Of a stretch of 50,638 nucleotides of DNA, positions 17,695-26,159 are shown piece by piece. The notes beneath the pieces are model-generated. The model was not told the DNA's origin, searched no databases, and was given only the letters and a program-made list of their open reading frames with translations. The position numbers and the translations under genes were made by a program. The stretch comes from a candidate division LCP-89 bacterium (GTDB taxonomy: Bacteria > Electryoneota > B3-LCP), in assembly GCA_025774555.1 (NCBI GenBank), contig JALGVT010000026.1, positions 1 through 50,638 on the forward strand, in the 5' to 3' direction. Every line of letters begins with the position of its first letter. The first letter of the stretch is position 1.

Positions 17695-18567
17695 ATGTCA
17701 CCTGATATAACATCACCTTCTGTTACCATCTTAATCGTCAACTGGAATCGGCGCGAAGACACGCTGGAATGCCTCGCTTCTCTCTCGGAGATCAGCTATC
17801 CCAACTATAGAATAATGCTGGTGGACAATGGATCGACCGATCAGTCAGTCGAGGCGGTTCAGCACAGTTTCCCGCATGTCGAGATCATCCGGTCAGATAA
17901 AAATCTGCGTTTTGCGGGCGGGAATAACTTAGGGATTGAGCGATTTCTCGAATCAGACGATGATCTCTGTCTGTTATTGAACAACGACACAACTGTCGAT
18001 CCCGGTTTTCTTGAACCTTTAGTACAGGCGATGCAGTCTGCTCCTGAGATCGGCATCGCAGGTCCGAAAATCCTGTATCATCACCGCCCTGGTGTGATCT
18101 GGTTTGCAGGCGGCGTTATTAAACCTGCCTGGGGCTATGTCCGGCATTTCGGGCTGCGCCAACCTGATGACGGTCGTTTCGATCAACCTCTGGACGTCTC
18201 CTTTCTGACCGGATGCTGCATGTTGATTCGGCGCGAAGTGATAGAGAAAACAGGAATGCTGGATGAAGGTTTCTACCTCTACAGCGAAGACGCAGATTAC
18301 TGCCTCCGCGCCTCAAAAGCTGGATATAAATTGAAATATGAGCCAACCTCGCACATCTATCATAAACTCTCCCAATCCACAGGCGGAGCCTATCACCCGG
18401 AAAAATGGCGTCGTCGCTATCAGAGCCTCTTCAGGCTGGTTCAAAAACATACTTCGCCTTTAACCTATCCGCTGTTCGCTTTAAATCTCATCTGGGAATT
18501 GATAAGTCTGCCAATCAACGCTCTCCTTCAAACTTATAGACTACCCTCTGAAAAGCAGCATTTATAA
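17695..18567 (+). CDS. Family 2 glycosyltransferase (rhamnosyltransferase-like)
   Basis: The 290-residue protein has a GT2 fold of the GT-A type: VTILIVNWNRREDTLECLAS at 10-29, VDNGSTDQS (43-51), FAGGNNLGIE (73-82), and LLNNDTTVD (94-102), where Asp98 corresponds to the metal-binding DxD-type position. GCCMLIRREV and EDADYCLRA follow. The sequence is closest in style to WbbL-like rhamnosyltransferases acting on surface polysaccharides. No transmembrane segment is evident apart from a hydrophobic C-terminus (about 258-280). It ends the housekeeping block; the next 468 bases are non-coding. The sugar and acceptor are unknown. Confidence 0.88.
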   Translation: MSPDITSPSVTILIVNWNRREDTLECLASLSEISYPNYRIMLVDNGSTDQSVEAVQHSFPHVEIIRSDKNLRFAGGNNLGIERFLESDDDLCLLLNNDTTVDPGFLEPLVQAMQSAPEIGIAGPKILYHHRPGVIWFAGGVIKPAWGYVRHFGLRQPDDGRFDQPLDVSFLTGCCMLIRREVIEKTGMLDEGFYLYSEDADYCLRASKAGYKLKYEPTSHIYHKLSQSTGGAYHPEKWRRRYQSLFRLVQKHTSPLTYPLFALNLIWELISLPINALLQTYRLPSEKQHL

Positions 18568-18674
18568 CGATGCTCGAAAGTAATTCCTAATATCGATTTA
18601 ATGACAGACAAGTCCTAGGGACTCCCAAGGTGATTGTCTATCCTCCACCTCGTAAGAATTTGTATAGGTTGGAA

Positions 18675-18818
18675 GGGGCTGTCCCAAAAGCGTCCGACGG
18701 TGTCATTGCGAGGAATCCGTCAGCCGACGGATGACGTGGCAATCTCCTATTTTACAAGCACTAAGGAATTACCTCACTTCGTTCATAATGACTATTTATA
18801 GACTTTTGGGACAGCCCC
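18675..18818. mobile_element. MITE-like element with perfect 16-base terminal inverted repeats
   Basis: GGGGCTGTCCCAAAAG at 18675-18690 is repeated in perfect inverse at 18803-18818. The 144-base element has no coding capacity. The terminal sequence resembles ends I recall from IS1182-like insertion sequences, suggesting a non-autonomous derivative. Inside lies a second repeat, GTCATTGCGAGGAATC to GTGGCAATCTCC (about 18702-18749), of a type common in environmental genomes. No clear target-site duplication is visible. Confidence 0.75.
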
Positions 18819-18985
18819 AGACTTGCCTGACCTTTAGCCGGTTTCCCGACAATTATATCCCCGCAGAATTTACTTCCCGATAAGCGGTAAATAATTCCAC
18901 CTTTCTCGTTTTGTAGGAATCCCTTACCCCCTGTTTACATCCCGAAAACAGCTATAACATACTGTAAATATATCAGTAATGTGTA

Positions 18986-19001
18986 TGGCACATTCCTTGC
19001 A
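18986..19001 (+). promoter_or_regulatory. Sigma-54 promoter of the flgF operon
   Basis: TGGCACATTCCTTGCA matches the sigma-54 consensus TGGCAYRNNNNTTGCW at every fixed position. The start would be near 19012, about 24 bases before the flgF ATG at 19036. It also rules out the longer flgF reading from 18979, which would start upstream of the promoter. The hook-basal-body genes are thus likely controlled by RpoN and a flagellar NtrC-type activator. Confidence 0.88.
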
Positions 19002-19035
19002 AAAATTAATGTTGGATAATAATGGAACGAGAAAA

Positions 19036-19782
19036 ATGGTCAAAGGAATCTACCATTCAGCAGCAGGCATGATTGCGCAGCAGCGTCAGCTTGAAGTTAT
19101 AGCCAGCAATCTGTCCAACGCCGATTCTATGGGATTCAAGGAAGAGCGGGTATCTTTCCGGCAGACCTTAGACGCCTCACCGCGCTCCGAATTTCCCATC
19201 ACGAACGGCGAAAGTTATGTCGTCACAGAACGCGGTCCTTACGGTATCGCACAGCAGGGAACTCTGCTGGCAACCGAAAATCCGCTGGACCTTGCCATCG
19301 TTGGCAACGGCTTTTTCACAGTCGAAACAGAGCAGGGATTAGCCTATACCCGCGATGGTCGTTTCCAGTTGAATTCAGAGGGTGAACTCGTTACCTTAAG
19401 CGGCTGTCGTGTGGTGACTGAAGGCGGAACCGTTCAGATTCCTGACGGGATGTTGAAGATCAATCAGGACGGCGAGCTGATTTTAGAGGGAGAAGATTCC
19501 AGACTGGACCGTGTCATCGATAAACTGAAAATCGTCGTCTTCGACGATCTTGCCGCGCTGCGTCCATCGCATGATGGTTTGATCGTATCACAGCGTGAAC
19601 CGATGGAGATCACGCAGTACAGGGTCGAACCCGGTTACCTCGAGGAATCCAATGTGAATCTCATTTCACAGATGATCGAGATGATCCAACTGAACAAGAT
19701 ATATGAAGCCTCCTCCAACGCCATTAAAACCCAGGATAGCACTCTGGGTAAGGCGGTCAACGAGGTGGGTAAGAGCCGATAG
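19036..19782 (+). CDS. flgF: Flagellar proximal rod protein FlgF
   Basis: FlgF is a rod component of the flagellar basal body, exported by the flagellar type III system to the periplasm. The 248-residue protein begins MVKGIYHSAAGMIAQQRQLE, continues with the rod-family motif NLSNADSMGFKEE, and has NPLDLAIVGNGFFTVET and AYTRDGRFQLN in the middle. It closes with the rod/hook helix EESNVNLISQMIEMIQLNK and YEASSNAIKTQD. It is paired with flgG 17 bases downstream, and the shorter length identifies FlgF rather than FlgG. The start is set by the sigma-54 promoter and by the family N-terminus. Confidence 0.92.
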   Translation: MVKGIYHSAAGMIAQQRQLEVIASNLSNADSMGFKEERVSFRQTLDASPRSEFPITNGESYVVTERGPYGIAQQGTLLATENPLDLAIVGNGFFTVETEQGLAYTRDGRFQLNSEGELVTLSGCRVVTEGGTVQIPDGMLKINQDGELILEGEDSRLDRVIDKLKIVVFDDLAALRPSHDGLIVSQREPMEITQYRVEPGYLEESNVNLISQMIEMIQLNKIYEASSNAIKTQDSTLGKAVNEVGKSR

Positions 19783-19799
19783 ATTCAAGGGGATAAAGC

Positions 19800-20588
19800 A
19801 TGATTAGAGCATTAAGAGCCGCGGCTTCCGGGATGTACGCACAACAGTTGAAACTGGATAATATAGCTAATAACCTCGCCAACGTAAATACGACCGGCTT
19901 CAAGAAAGGGCAGATCCAGTTTCAAGATTTAATGTACCAGATTATCCGCCCCGCGAGCGGATCACTGCAATCCAATACCGTCGAACCGGCGGATTTATCC
20001 GTGGGGCACGGCGTGCGCGCCGCCGCCAATACGCGGAGCTTTGCACAGGGGACGTTGGTACAAACGGAAAACCCGCTGGATATAGCCATGGCTGGTGATG
20101 GATTCCTGCAAATCATGATGCCTGACGGAACGCTCGCCTATACACGTGATGGGCATATAGGAATCGATCCTGATGGCAGGTTGGTAACAGCCAATGGTTA
20201 TGAACTGGAACCCGGCATCGACCTGCCGCCGGATACGCAGTCTGTGATTATCAGCCGTGAAGGAATAGTATCGATAGTCACTTCCGGACAGACACAGCAA
20301 GAAGAGATCGGTCAGCTCGAGCTGGCGCGGTTTGTCAACAACGCTGGATTGTCCGCCATAGGACAGAATCTCTTCCAGGAAACCGTGGCGTCTGGACCGC
20401 CTATCCGCGGGGAAGCCGGACGCGATGGATTCGGTCAGATCGAGCAGGGATACATCGAATCTTCCAATGTTTCCGTGGTGGAAGAGATGATCGCTATGAT
20501 AACCGCACAGCGTGCGTATGAAATCAATTCCAAGAGTATCAAAACTGCAGAAGCCATGCTTGAAAAAGCTGTCAACCTGAAGCGATAA
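19800..20588 (+). CDS. flgG: Flagellar distal rod protein FlgG
   Basis: FlgG forms the distal rod that spans the periplasm. The 262-residue protein is of standard FlgG length, beginning MIRALRAAASGMYAQQLKLD, with the rod motif NNLANVNTTGFKKG, the NPLDIAMAGDGFLQI core, and the C-terminal helix ESSNVSVVEEMIAMITAQRA followed by YEINSKSIKTAE. AAGGGG shortly before the ATG acts as the ribosome-binding site. It is followed 4 bases later by flgA. Confidence 0.96.
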   Translation: MIRALRAAASGMYAQQLKLDNIANNLANVNTTGFKKGQIQFQDLMYQIIRPASGSLQSNTVEPADLSVGHGVRAAANTRSFAQGTLVQTENPLDIAMAGDGFLQIMMPDGTLAYTRDGHIGIDPDGRLVTANGYELEPGIDLPPDTQSVIISREGIVSIVTSGQTQQEEIGQLELARFVNNAGLSAIGQNLFQETVASGPPIRGEAGRDGFGQIEQGYIESSNVSVVEEMIAMITAQRAYEINSKSIKTAEAMLEKAVNLKR

Positions 20589-20592
20589 CCCG

Positions 20593-21540
20593 ATGAACGC
20601 AATGATTAAACCAGGTTTGATTCTACTAATCTCATGGTATTGCCTATTTGCAGACCAATCGGTCTGTTGGGGACAGGTACACCTGCGGCTGTACGATCTG
20701 GTTTATCTTGCTGATGAAGCGGTTACGTTATCCGATCTAACGCAAGCAGATGGAATGTTATCCTTTTCAGAAAAATCGGAGTCTATATGTGATATTTCCT
20801 CACCGAACAGCAGCCGGTTGATTTCGCAGGAGGAAATTAAGCGGGCGGTATCATTTGAAATCTGTTTTGATCTGTCATCACCTGACTTTGTTCAAGTCGT
20901 CAGAGGAACAGCGCCTGTGCGATCATCCGATCTGTTGCCTGCCATTCAGAGACGCTGTGATAGACTCGCCGGGGATTCTATCAGGGTGATCGCTGACCTG
21001 CCTGATAGAGATCTGTTGATCTCCAATGAACTTCCACTTTCCTGTTCAATAATAATCGGCAATCTGCTTTCCAGCGGCGAACAGGTGATTACCATTGAGA
21101 AATGCAATAAAAACGGAAAAATTGCCCGCCGGCACATAACAGTAAACCTGACTCTGACGGCACAACTGGCTTATCCAAAGACGATGATAAAGCGCGGTGC
21201 TGTTATTAAGGTAGATGATCTGATAGTCAAGCATGTTGACCTGAAAACATTCCCCTATTCCGGGCTGATATATCATGCAGACGGAATAGTGGGACTTGCG
21301 GCGGCAAGGCATCTTTCACCCGGCTCTCCACTTCGCTGGGATCAAGTGAAGCTGCCCGCTCTAATCGAAAAAGGCAGTAATATAGAACTGATTGTGGATC
21401 AAGATAATTTCACCATTAAAACAGACGTCACCGCTCTGCAGGATGGCACACTGGGCGATGAGATATGGGTAAGACTGCAAAACAGCGGTAAGAAGCTGCG
21501 CGCCGTCGTGGTCAACGCTGACCGCGTCTGTCTGCGATAA
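20593..21540 (+). CDS. flgA: P-ring assembly chaperone FlgA
   Basis: FlgA is a periplasmic chaperone for P-ring (FlgI) assembly. The 315-residue protein has an N-terminal signal segment (PGLILLISWYCLFA), a variable middle, and a C-terminal SAF domain from about residue 195: AYPKTMIKRGAVIKVDDL, ARHLSPGSPLRWDQV and LIEKGSNIELIV, ending with GTLGDEIWVRLQNSGKKLRA. It is longer than the roughly 220-230 residues of enterobacterial FlgA, with the extra length in the N-terminal half. Its position between flgG and flgH supports the assignment. Confidence 0.88.
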   Translation: MNAMIKPGLILLISWYCLFADQSVCWGQVHLRLYDLVYLADEAVTLSDLTQADGMLSFSEKSESICDISSPNSSRLISQEEIKRAVSFEICFDLSSPDFVQVVRGTAPVRSSDLLPAIQRRCDRLAGDSIRVIADLPDRDLLISNELPLSCSIIIGNLLSSGEQVITIEKCNKNGKIARRHITVNLTLTAQLAYPKTMIKRGAVIKVDDLIVKHVDLKTFPYSGLIYHADGIVGLAAARHLSPGSPLRWDQVKLPALIEKGSNIELIVDQDNFTIKTDVTALQDGTLGDEIWVRLQNSGKKLRAVVVNADRVCLR

Positions 21541-21562
21541 TATTTTGAAACTGGAGTATAAC

Positions 21563-22162
21563 ATGAATCTCATAAAATACATACGACTGTCCTTTCTGAC
21601 TTTACTTGCATTCATGCTTGTCCACAGTGTGAGTGAAGCAGGCGGAAAGAAATTCTCTGATAATATTGCCAGATCGCTCTTCTCTGATCAAAGGGCGTAT
21701 CAGGTCGGCGACGTGGTCACCATACTGATCATCGAATACTCCATGGGACAGCATGAAGCAGGCACTGAGACAGAGTCGGATAACCAATTCGGCGTATCAG
21801 TAGCTGGCAAAGGCGATATGGCAGAAACAAATATGGGTATGGACGGCTCTTGGAAGAACAGGTTCGATGGAACGGGCGGCACTACCAGAAAGGGAGTTCT
21901 CGAAGGTACGCTCAGCGCTCGCATCATTGAGATAACAGATTCAGGTAATCTCGTCATCGAAGGAGAAAGAGTCATCACCGTCAACGGCGAAAAACAGATA
22001 TCCACCATGCGCGGAATAGTGCGCCCTGAAGATATATCTGGTCAGAATACGGTCTATTCAAACAGGATAGCGGATGCTGAGATCACCTATACAGGCAAAG
22101 GTGATATCAATTCTGCCCAGAAGCCGGGGTTCTTCACGAAAATCATCAACTGGATTTTTTAA
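21563..22162 (+). CDS. flgH: Flagellar L-ring protein FlgH
   Basis: FlgH forms the L-ring around the rod in the outer membrane. The 199-residue protein has a hydrophobic signal peptide and then SLFSDQRAYQVGDVVTILI, followed by a Gly/Thr-rich region and the conserved VLEGTLSARIIEITDSGNLV, GERVITVNGEKQ, and VRPEDISGQNTVYSNRIADA. GGAG at 21553-21556 supports the ATG at 21563. The protein contains no cysteine at all, so it cannot be the lipoprotein that FlgH usually is. It is followed 14 bases later by flgI. Confidence 0.94.
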   Translation: MNLIKYIRLSFLTLLAFMLVHSVSEAGGKKFSDNIARSLFSDQRAYQVGDVVTILIIEYSMGQHEAGTETESDNQFGVSVAGKGDMAETNMGMDGSWKNRFDGTGGTTRKGVLEGTLSARIIEITDSGNLVIEGERVITVNGEKQISTMRGIVRPEDISGQNTVYSNRIADAEITYTGKGDINSAQKPGFFTKIINWIF

Positions 22163-22176
22163 CGAGACGTTTGACT

Positions 22177-23289
22177 ATGAAATCGCATATAAAACCTGCA
22201 TTCCGATCGTTGCTGTTGCTAATCCTAATAACGGCAATCAACGCATCGGCTGAAGTGCGCTTGAAGGATATCGCAAGGTTGGAAGGATCCGGGGCAAATT
22301 CGGTCGTCGGTTACGGCTTGGTCATCGGGCTTAACGGCACCGGAGACCGCTACCGTACTCCTTTCACCGAACAATCTTTAGCGAACATGCTGGACCGTTT
22401 CGGCATTACGGTCAATCCGTCAGCAATTCGTCCCCGAAACGTTGCAGCCGTGATGGTCACCGCGGAAGTGCATCCCTTTGTGCGCCCCGGTTCGCGTTTC
22501 GATGTGCTGGTGAGTTCCATTGGTGATGCTTCCAGTCTTGCCGGAGGAACGCTGCTGCCGACGCCGTTGTCTGATCTGGTCGGTGTAGTTTGGGGAAATG
22601 CTCAGGGAGCGATTTCAGTCGGAGGCTTCAACATTCAAGCCGGACGCGTCGCCGCACGGAAAAATTATACCGTCGTAGGCAGAGTTCCTAACGGGGGGAT
22701 CGCTTCACGTTCAGCCGATTCGCTCGCCTTTGAAGCAGGTAACATGCATTTCAATTTGAATCAGCCCGATTTTACAACCGCTCAGAGAGTGGCTGAAGCT
22801 TTCAATACTCAATTCGGCGCCGATATCGCCGCTGCTATAAATGCGTCCAGCATTGAAGTAACAGTCCCTGCTGAATATGATCAAGGGCGCAGAATCGAAT
22901 TCATCGCTATGGCTGAAGCGATGACTTTGGATATCGACACTCCGGCGCGTGTGGTAATCAACGAACGCACCGGGACCGTAGTAGTCGGCGAAAATGCGCG
23001 GCTGCGACCAGCGGCTATCACTCATGGCTCGATATCAATTGCCGTAAGGTCCGCGCCTGTGATTTCACAACCAGGAGCCTTCTCTTCCGGTCGAACCGTA
23101 GTAGCGCCGCTGGATCAAATCAGCGTCCAGGAATCGCAAACCCCGATGGTGGCAGTGCCTGAAGGTACTACGGTAGGTGAAATCGCCGCGGCGCTGAATA
23201 GTCTGGGCGTTACGCCGATTGACCTGATAGCGATTTTCCAGGCTTTAAAAGAAGCTGGATCGCTGCAGGCAGAACTGATAATTCTATAA
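22177..23289 (+). CDS. flgI: Flagellar P-ring protein FlgI
   Basis: FlgI makes the periplasmic P-ring, a bushing for the rod. The 370-residue protein has a Sec signal peptide ending near INASAE, then VRLKDIARLEGSGANSVVGY and GLVIGLNGTGDR, TPFTEQSLANMLDRFG, and VHPFVRPGSRFDVLVSSIGD. Toward the end it has ARVVINERTGTVVVGENARL, a family hallmark. Length is typical. The frame also opens at a TTG at 22171, but the ATG at 22177 is used. Confidence 0.96.
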   Translation: MKSHIKPAFRSLLLLILITAINASAEVRLKDIARLEGSGANSVVGYGLVIGLNGTGDRYRTPFTEQSLANMLDRFGITVNPSAIRPRNVAAVMVTAEVHPFVRPGSRFDVLVSSIGDASSLAGGTLLPTPLSDLVGVVWGNAQGAISVGGFNIQAGRVAARKNYTVVGRVPNGGIASRSADSLAFEAGNMHFNLNQPDFTTAQRVAEAFNTQFGADIAAAINASSIEVTVPAEYDQGRRIEFIAMAEAMTLDIDTPARVVINERTGTVVVGENARLRPAAITHGSISIAVRSAPVISQPGAFSSGRTVVAPLDQISVQESQTPMVAVPEGTTVGEIAAALNSLGVTPIDLIAIFQALKEAGSLQAELIIL

Positions 23290-23306
23290 TATCAAGAACA
23301 TAGCTA

Positions 23307-23663
23307 ATGTCTGATCCGTTGACAATCAACGCTGTTCAAAAACAAGACGAAAACGCCGAACTTAAAACTCGACGTATAAAGCCGCAGGATAAAGAGCTTC
23401 AGAAAGCCTGTCAGGCTTTTGAAGAGACCTTCCTTAAGATCATCTTGAAGGAGGCGCATATCAACCGCGGCATGAATGGCGGTGATGGAGCCTCGCAGTT
23501 ATACAGCGATATGTCACGCGAGAGTCTGGCTAAAGCGATGGCGGAAGCCGGAGGGCTCGGGTTGGCAGAGATGCTTTACAGACAACTGTCTGATGATCGG
23601 GATATGCCTGCAACGCCATATTCCGGGTTACATGACAAGAAAATCACAACCGAAGGCGAGTAA
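23307..23663 (+). CDS. flgJ: Rod-capping protein FlgJ, short form
   Basis: FlgJ caps the growing rod. The 118-residue protein has only the rod-binding domain, KACQAFEETFLKIILKEAH followed by GGDGASQLYSDMSRESLAKA and GGLGLAEMLYRQL. The C-terminal muramidase domain of enterobacterial FlgJ is absent, as in many non-gammaproteobacteria, so the peptidoglycan-cutting enzyme must be separate. It lies directly after flgI. Confidence 0.88.
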   Translation: MSDPLTINAVQKQDENAELKTRRIKPQDKELQKACQAFEETFLKIILKEAHINRGMNGGDGASQLYSDMSRESLAKAMAEAGGLGLAEMLYRQLSDDRDMPATPYSGLHDKKITTEGE

Positions 23664-23728
23664 TAGTGTCTATGCAAGAAACGAAATACATCCATAAAAA
23701 ATCCACAACCTCAAGGAAGGGGCTGGAT

Positions 23729-24229
23729 ATGGACAAGTTCATCGAAGAACTGATATCAATGATCCGCCAGGAAGAAACGGTGCTGAAAGCGTTCCTCAAC
23801 CATCTCAACCAACAGAAGCATTATCTGCTGTCTGATGAAATCGAGGAATTCCAGAAGACCGTGCAGCGCCAGGAAGAACTGATCGAAGAGATCAAAAGAC
23901 TCGAAGAGAGCCGCATTGCAAAGGTGAAAGAGTTAGCAGCGTCCGAAGGCATGAGCGAAGATGCAATCACACTGACGCATCTGATTGAGATCACCCTGGG
24001 CGATGCCTCTGAAGAACTGAAAACTTTAAAAGAGAGTCTTTCGCATCTCGTGGAGAAAATTCGCCGCGCCAACCGAGTCAATGAGATGCTCGTAAAACGC
24101 AGCCTGAACTTCATTCAGCAGAATATCGGGTGGATGATAGACGCTTCTGATATCTCGCAGGTCTATAACCCCAACGGGCAGACCGACAGACAGACCGGCA
24201 CCAATATCATGGTCAACAAGTTCTTCTAA
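23729..24229 (+). CDS. flgN: FlgN-type export chaperone for hook-junction proteins
   Basis: FlgN binds FlgK and FlgL and delivers them to the flagellar export gate. The 166-residue helical protein begins MDKFIEELISMIRQEETVLK, has long heptad-rich helices (residues about 10-135), and ends NIMVNKFF. The frame opens earlier at a GTG (23666) and an ATG (23672), but AAGGAAGGGG before the ATG at 23729 and the family-like N-terminus favour the later start. Sequence motifs of FlgN are weak; position directly before flgK is the main support. Confidence 0.78.
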   Translation: MDKFIEELISMIRQEETVLKAFLNHLNQQKHYLLSDEIEEFQKTVQRQEELIEEIKRLEESRIAKVKELAASEGMSEDAITLTHLIEITLGDASEELKTLKESLSHLVEKIRRANRVNEMLVKRSLNFIQQNIGWMIDASDISQVYNPNGQTDRQTGTNIMVNKFF

Positions 24230-24269
24230 TCCGGTGTATTAGAACCAGTTCCCCAAACGGGAAAATATC

Positions 24270-25655
24270 ATGGCAAGTCTTTTCGATGCAGTCAATCTGG
24301 CGAAGCGGTCGTTAATGTCCATGCAGTGGGCTATGACGACCAGTTCCCACAACGTATCAAACGTCAACACCCCCGGATACACGAGGCAGCGGGCAGAGCT
24401 GGAATCCTTCAAACCACCGCTCGAAGTTCCCGGTGGATTGATTGGAATGGGCGTTGAAGTCGGCGAAATCACTCGTCTGCGCAACCGTTATCTCGACCGG
24501 CAGGTATTAGCTGAGAGGCAGAATCAGGGTTTCCTTAATTTTGAAAACACCGCGCTGGCTCAAGTGGAGACGATTCTCGGTGAGACCTCAGGATACGGCA
24601 TCAGTGGAATTCTCGATGAATTCTGGGCGAGTTGGTCTGATCTGGCAAACGAACCTGAGAATACCTCCGTCAGGACGGTTGTTCAGCAAAAGGGTGATCA
24701 ACTGGCAAAGAGCCTGAACGATCTGCATAACGATCTTGTCAATCAGCAGAAGGAGCTGGATTTACAGCTCACCGGTTTTGTCGGGCAGATCAACCAGATT
24801 GCGGCGCAGGTCGCTTCTCTGAACCAATCCATTTCAGAACAAGTGGCAATGGGCGTTCAGCCGAATGATTTGATGGATCAAAGAGATCTGCTGTTGGACC
24901 AGCTATCGAACTATGCCAACATCGAGATGCAGGATGAGAGTAATGGATCAGTAAGCGTCTGGCTGGGAGGACAGATTCTCGTTTATAGAGATACATCACA
25001 GTCACTGGCTCTCAATGACATGCCCAATACGGAAGGCAAACTCCATAGCGTCGTTTGGGCTTCAAACAGTGGTGAAGTGAATTTCCAATCCGGACAGGTC
25101 GCGGGGCTTTTACTGGTGCGGGATGAGACTATTCCTGAATTACAGAATGGTCTGGATGAATTCACGGTTGCTTTAGTCACAGAGATCAACGCCATTCATA
25201 ATACCGGTTATGCTCTGGATGGTTCGACCAATCTGGATTTCTTCGATTCCTCGGTGACAGGAGCTGCAGATATCAAGTTAGCTTTAGAAGTTTCACAGGA
25301 CGCCGATAAAATCGCCGCTTCTGCCGACGGCAGTATCGGGAATGGCGATATTGCCCTGGCTCTCTTCGACCTGCAGAATGAACTTGTCATGAACAATGGC
25401 ACTTCCACTCTGGGCGGTTTCTATGCCACCCTGGCGGCTGACGTCGGATCATTGAAACAGATCGCAGAGACAGAGTTATACGAGAGCGAAATAGCGCTTC
25501 AGCAATTAGATAGCTGGAAAACTTCAGCCGAAGGAGTATCGCTGGATGAAGAGATGGCAAACCTGGTGCAATTCCAGCACACTTACACGGCTATCGCAAG
25601 ATATATGTCCGCAATCGACGAAATGATGGGGCAATTATTAGCAATTGTAGGTTGA
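24270..25655 (+). CDS. flgK: Hook-filament junction protein FlgK (HAP1)
   Basis: FlgK joins hook and filament. The 461-residue protein starts MASLFDAVNLAKRSLMSMQW and carries the rod/hook motif SSHNVSNVNTPGYTRQRAEL. LDEFWASWSDLANEPENTSV is the typical FlgK helix, followed by NDLMDQRDLLLDQLSNY. The C-terminus EGVSLDEEMANLVQFQHTYT and ARYMSAIDEMMGQLL is the conserved terminal coiled coil. Length is at the short end for the family. It is followed by a receiver gene rather than directly by flgL. Confidence 0.95.
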   Translation: MASLFDAVNLAKRSLMSMQWAMTTSSHNVSNVNTPGYTRQRAELESFKPPLEVPGGLIGMGVEVGEITRLRNRYLDRQVLAERQNQGFLNFENTALAQVETILGETSGYGISGILDEFWASWSDLANEPENTSVRTVVQQKGDQLAKSLNDLHNDLVNQQKELDLQLTGFVGQINQIAAQVASLNQSISEQVAMGVQPNDLMDQRDLLLDQLSNYANIEMQDESNGSVSVWLGGQILVYRDTSQSLALNDMPNTEGKLHSVVWASNSGEVNFQSGQVAGLLLVRDETIPELQNGLDEFTVALVTEINAIHNTGYALDGSTNLDFFDSSVTGAADIKLALEVSQDADKIAASADGSIGNGDIALALFDLQNELVMNNGTSTLGGFYATLAADVGSLKQIAETELYESEIALQQLDSWKTSAEGVSLDEEMANLVQFQHTYTAIARYMSAIDEMMGQLLAIVG

Positions 25656-25718
25656 TAGAAGTATGGGACAAGGATGGATGAACTTAGCAAATGATGAACA
25701 TTGAATGCGAAGGCAATA

Positions 25719-26087
25719 ATGAAAAATGGACCGAAGACCGTACTGGTCGTGGATGACGAAGAGGGAGTCCGCGAGGTTGTTTCCGAGGCGATTTCCAGCA
25801 TGGGTTTTATGGTGCACCGTGCGGAAAGCGGTGAAAAAGCGCTGGACATGATGTCAGAGAAACGGATCGATATGGTAATAACAGATGTGAAGATGGAGGG
25901 GATGGATGGAGTGGCGCTGGCTCGTCGCCTGCGAGACAGGTTCCCGAAACTTCCTCTGGCTCTTATGACCGCTTATCCCAGCGATATGCTTGAACAAATG
26001 TTGCAAGAGAAAAAGGTGGATTATCTCCTTGAAAAACCTTTTCTGATGAAGGATCTTGAGGGTCTGGTGCTAAATCTGACGGAATGA
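25719..26087 (+). CDS. Stand-alone response regulator receiver (CheY-like)
   Basis: The 122-residue protein is a receiver domain only: KTVLVVDDEEG with acidic Asp12, Asp13 and Glu14, phosphoacceptor Asp56 in ITDVKMEGMDG, Thr84 in LMTAYP, and Lys106 in LEKPF. No DNA-binding or output domain follows. The first ATG in frame after a weak AAGG is 25719; a TTG at 25701 is also open. It lies between flgK and flgL, an uncommon place, so it may tune motor switching or late-gene expression. No histidine kinase is in the window. Confidence 0.88.
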   Translation: MKNGPKTVLVVDDEEGVREVVSEAISSMGFMVHRAESGEKALDMMSEKRIDMVITDVKMEGMDGVALARRLRDRFPKLPLALMTAYPSDMLEQMLQEKKVDYLLEKPFLMKDLEGLVLNLTE

Positions 26088-26159
26088 TACTTCCGGCTGA
26101 GTTAAAGCAAAATATTTTCGGAGATATCAGTTCCGATTATAATTAGAAAGAGGACAATC

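Larger units (their letters stand above)
18568..19035. other. Intergenic region before the flagellar operon
   Basis: No gene is visible. It holds the MITE-like element at 18675-18818 and a sigma-54 promoter at 18986-19001. Between them, ATTTAC (18868-18873) and GTAAAT (18887-18892) form an inverted repeat about 100 bases upstream of the promoter, a plausible place for an activator site of the kind sigma-54 promoters need. The activator itself is not in this window. Confidence 0.6.

Noticed and set aside
18979..19035. Longer N-terminus for flgF
   Set aside because: It would start upstream of the sigma-54 promoter and its residues do not match FlgF.
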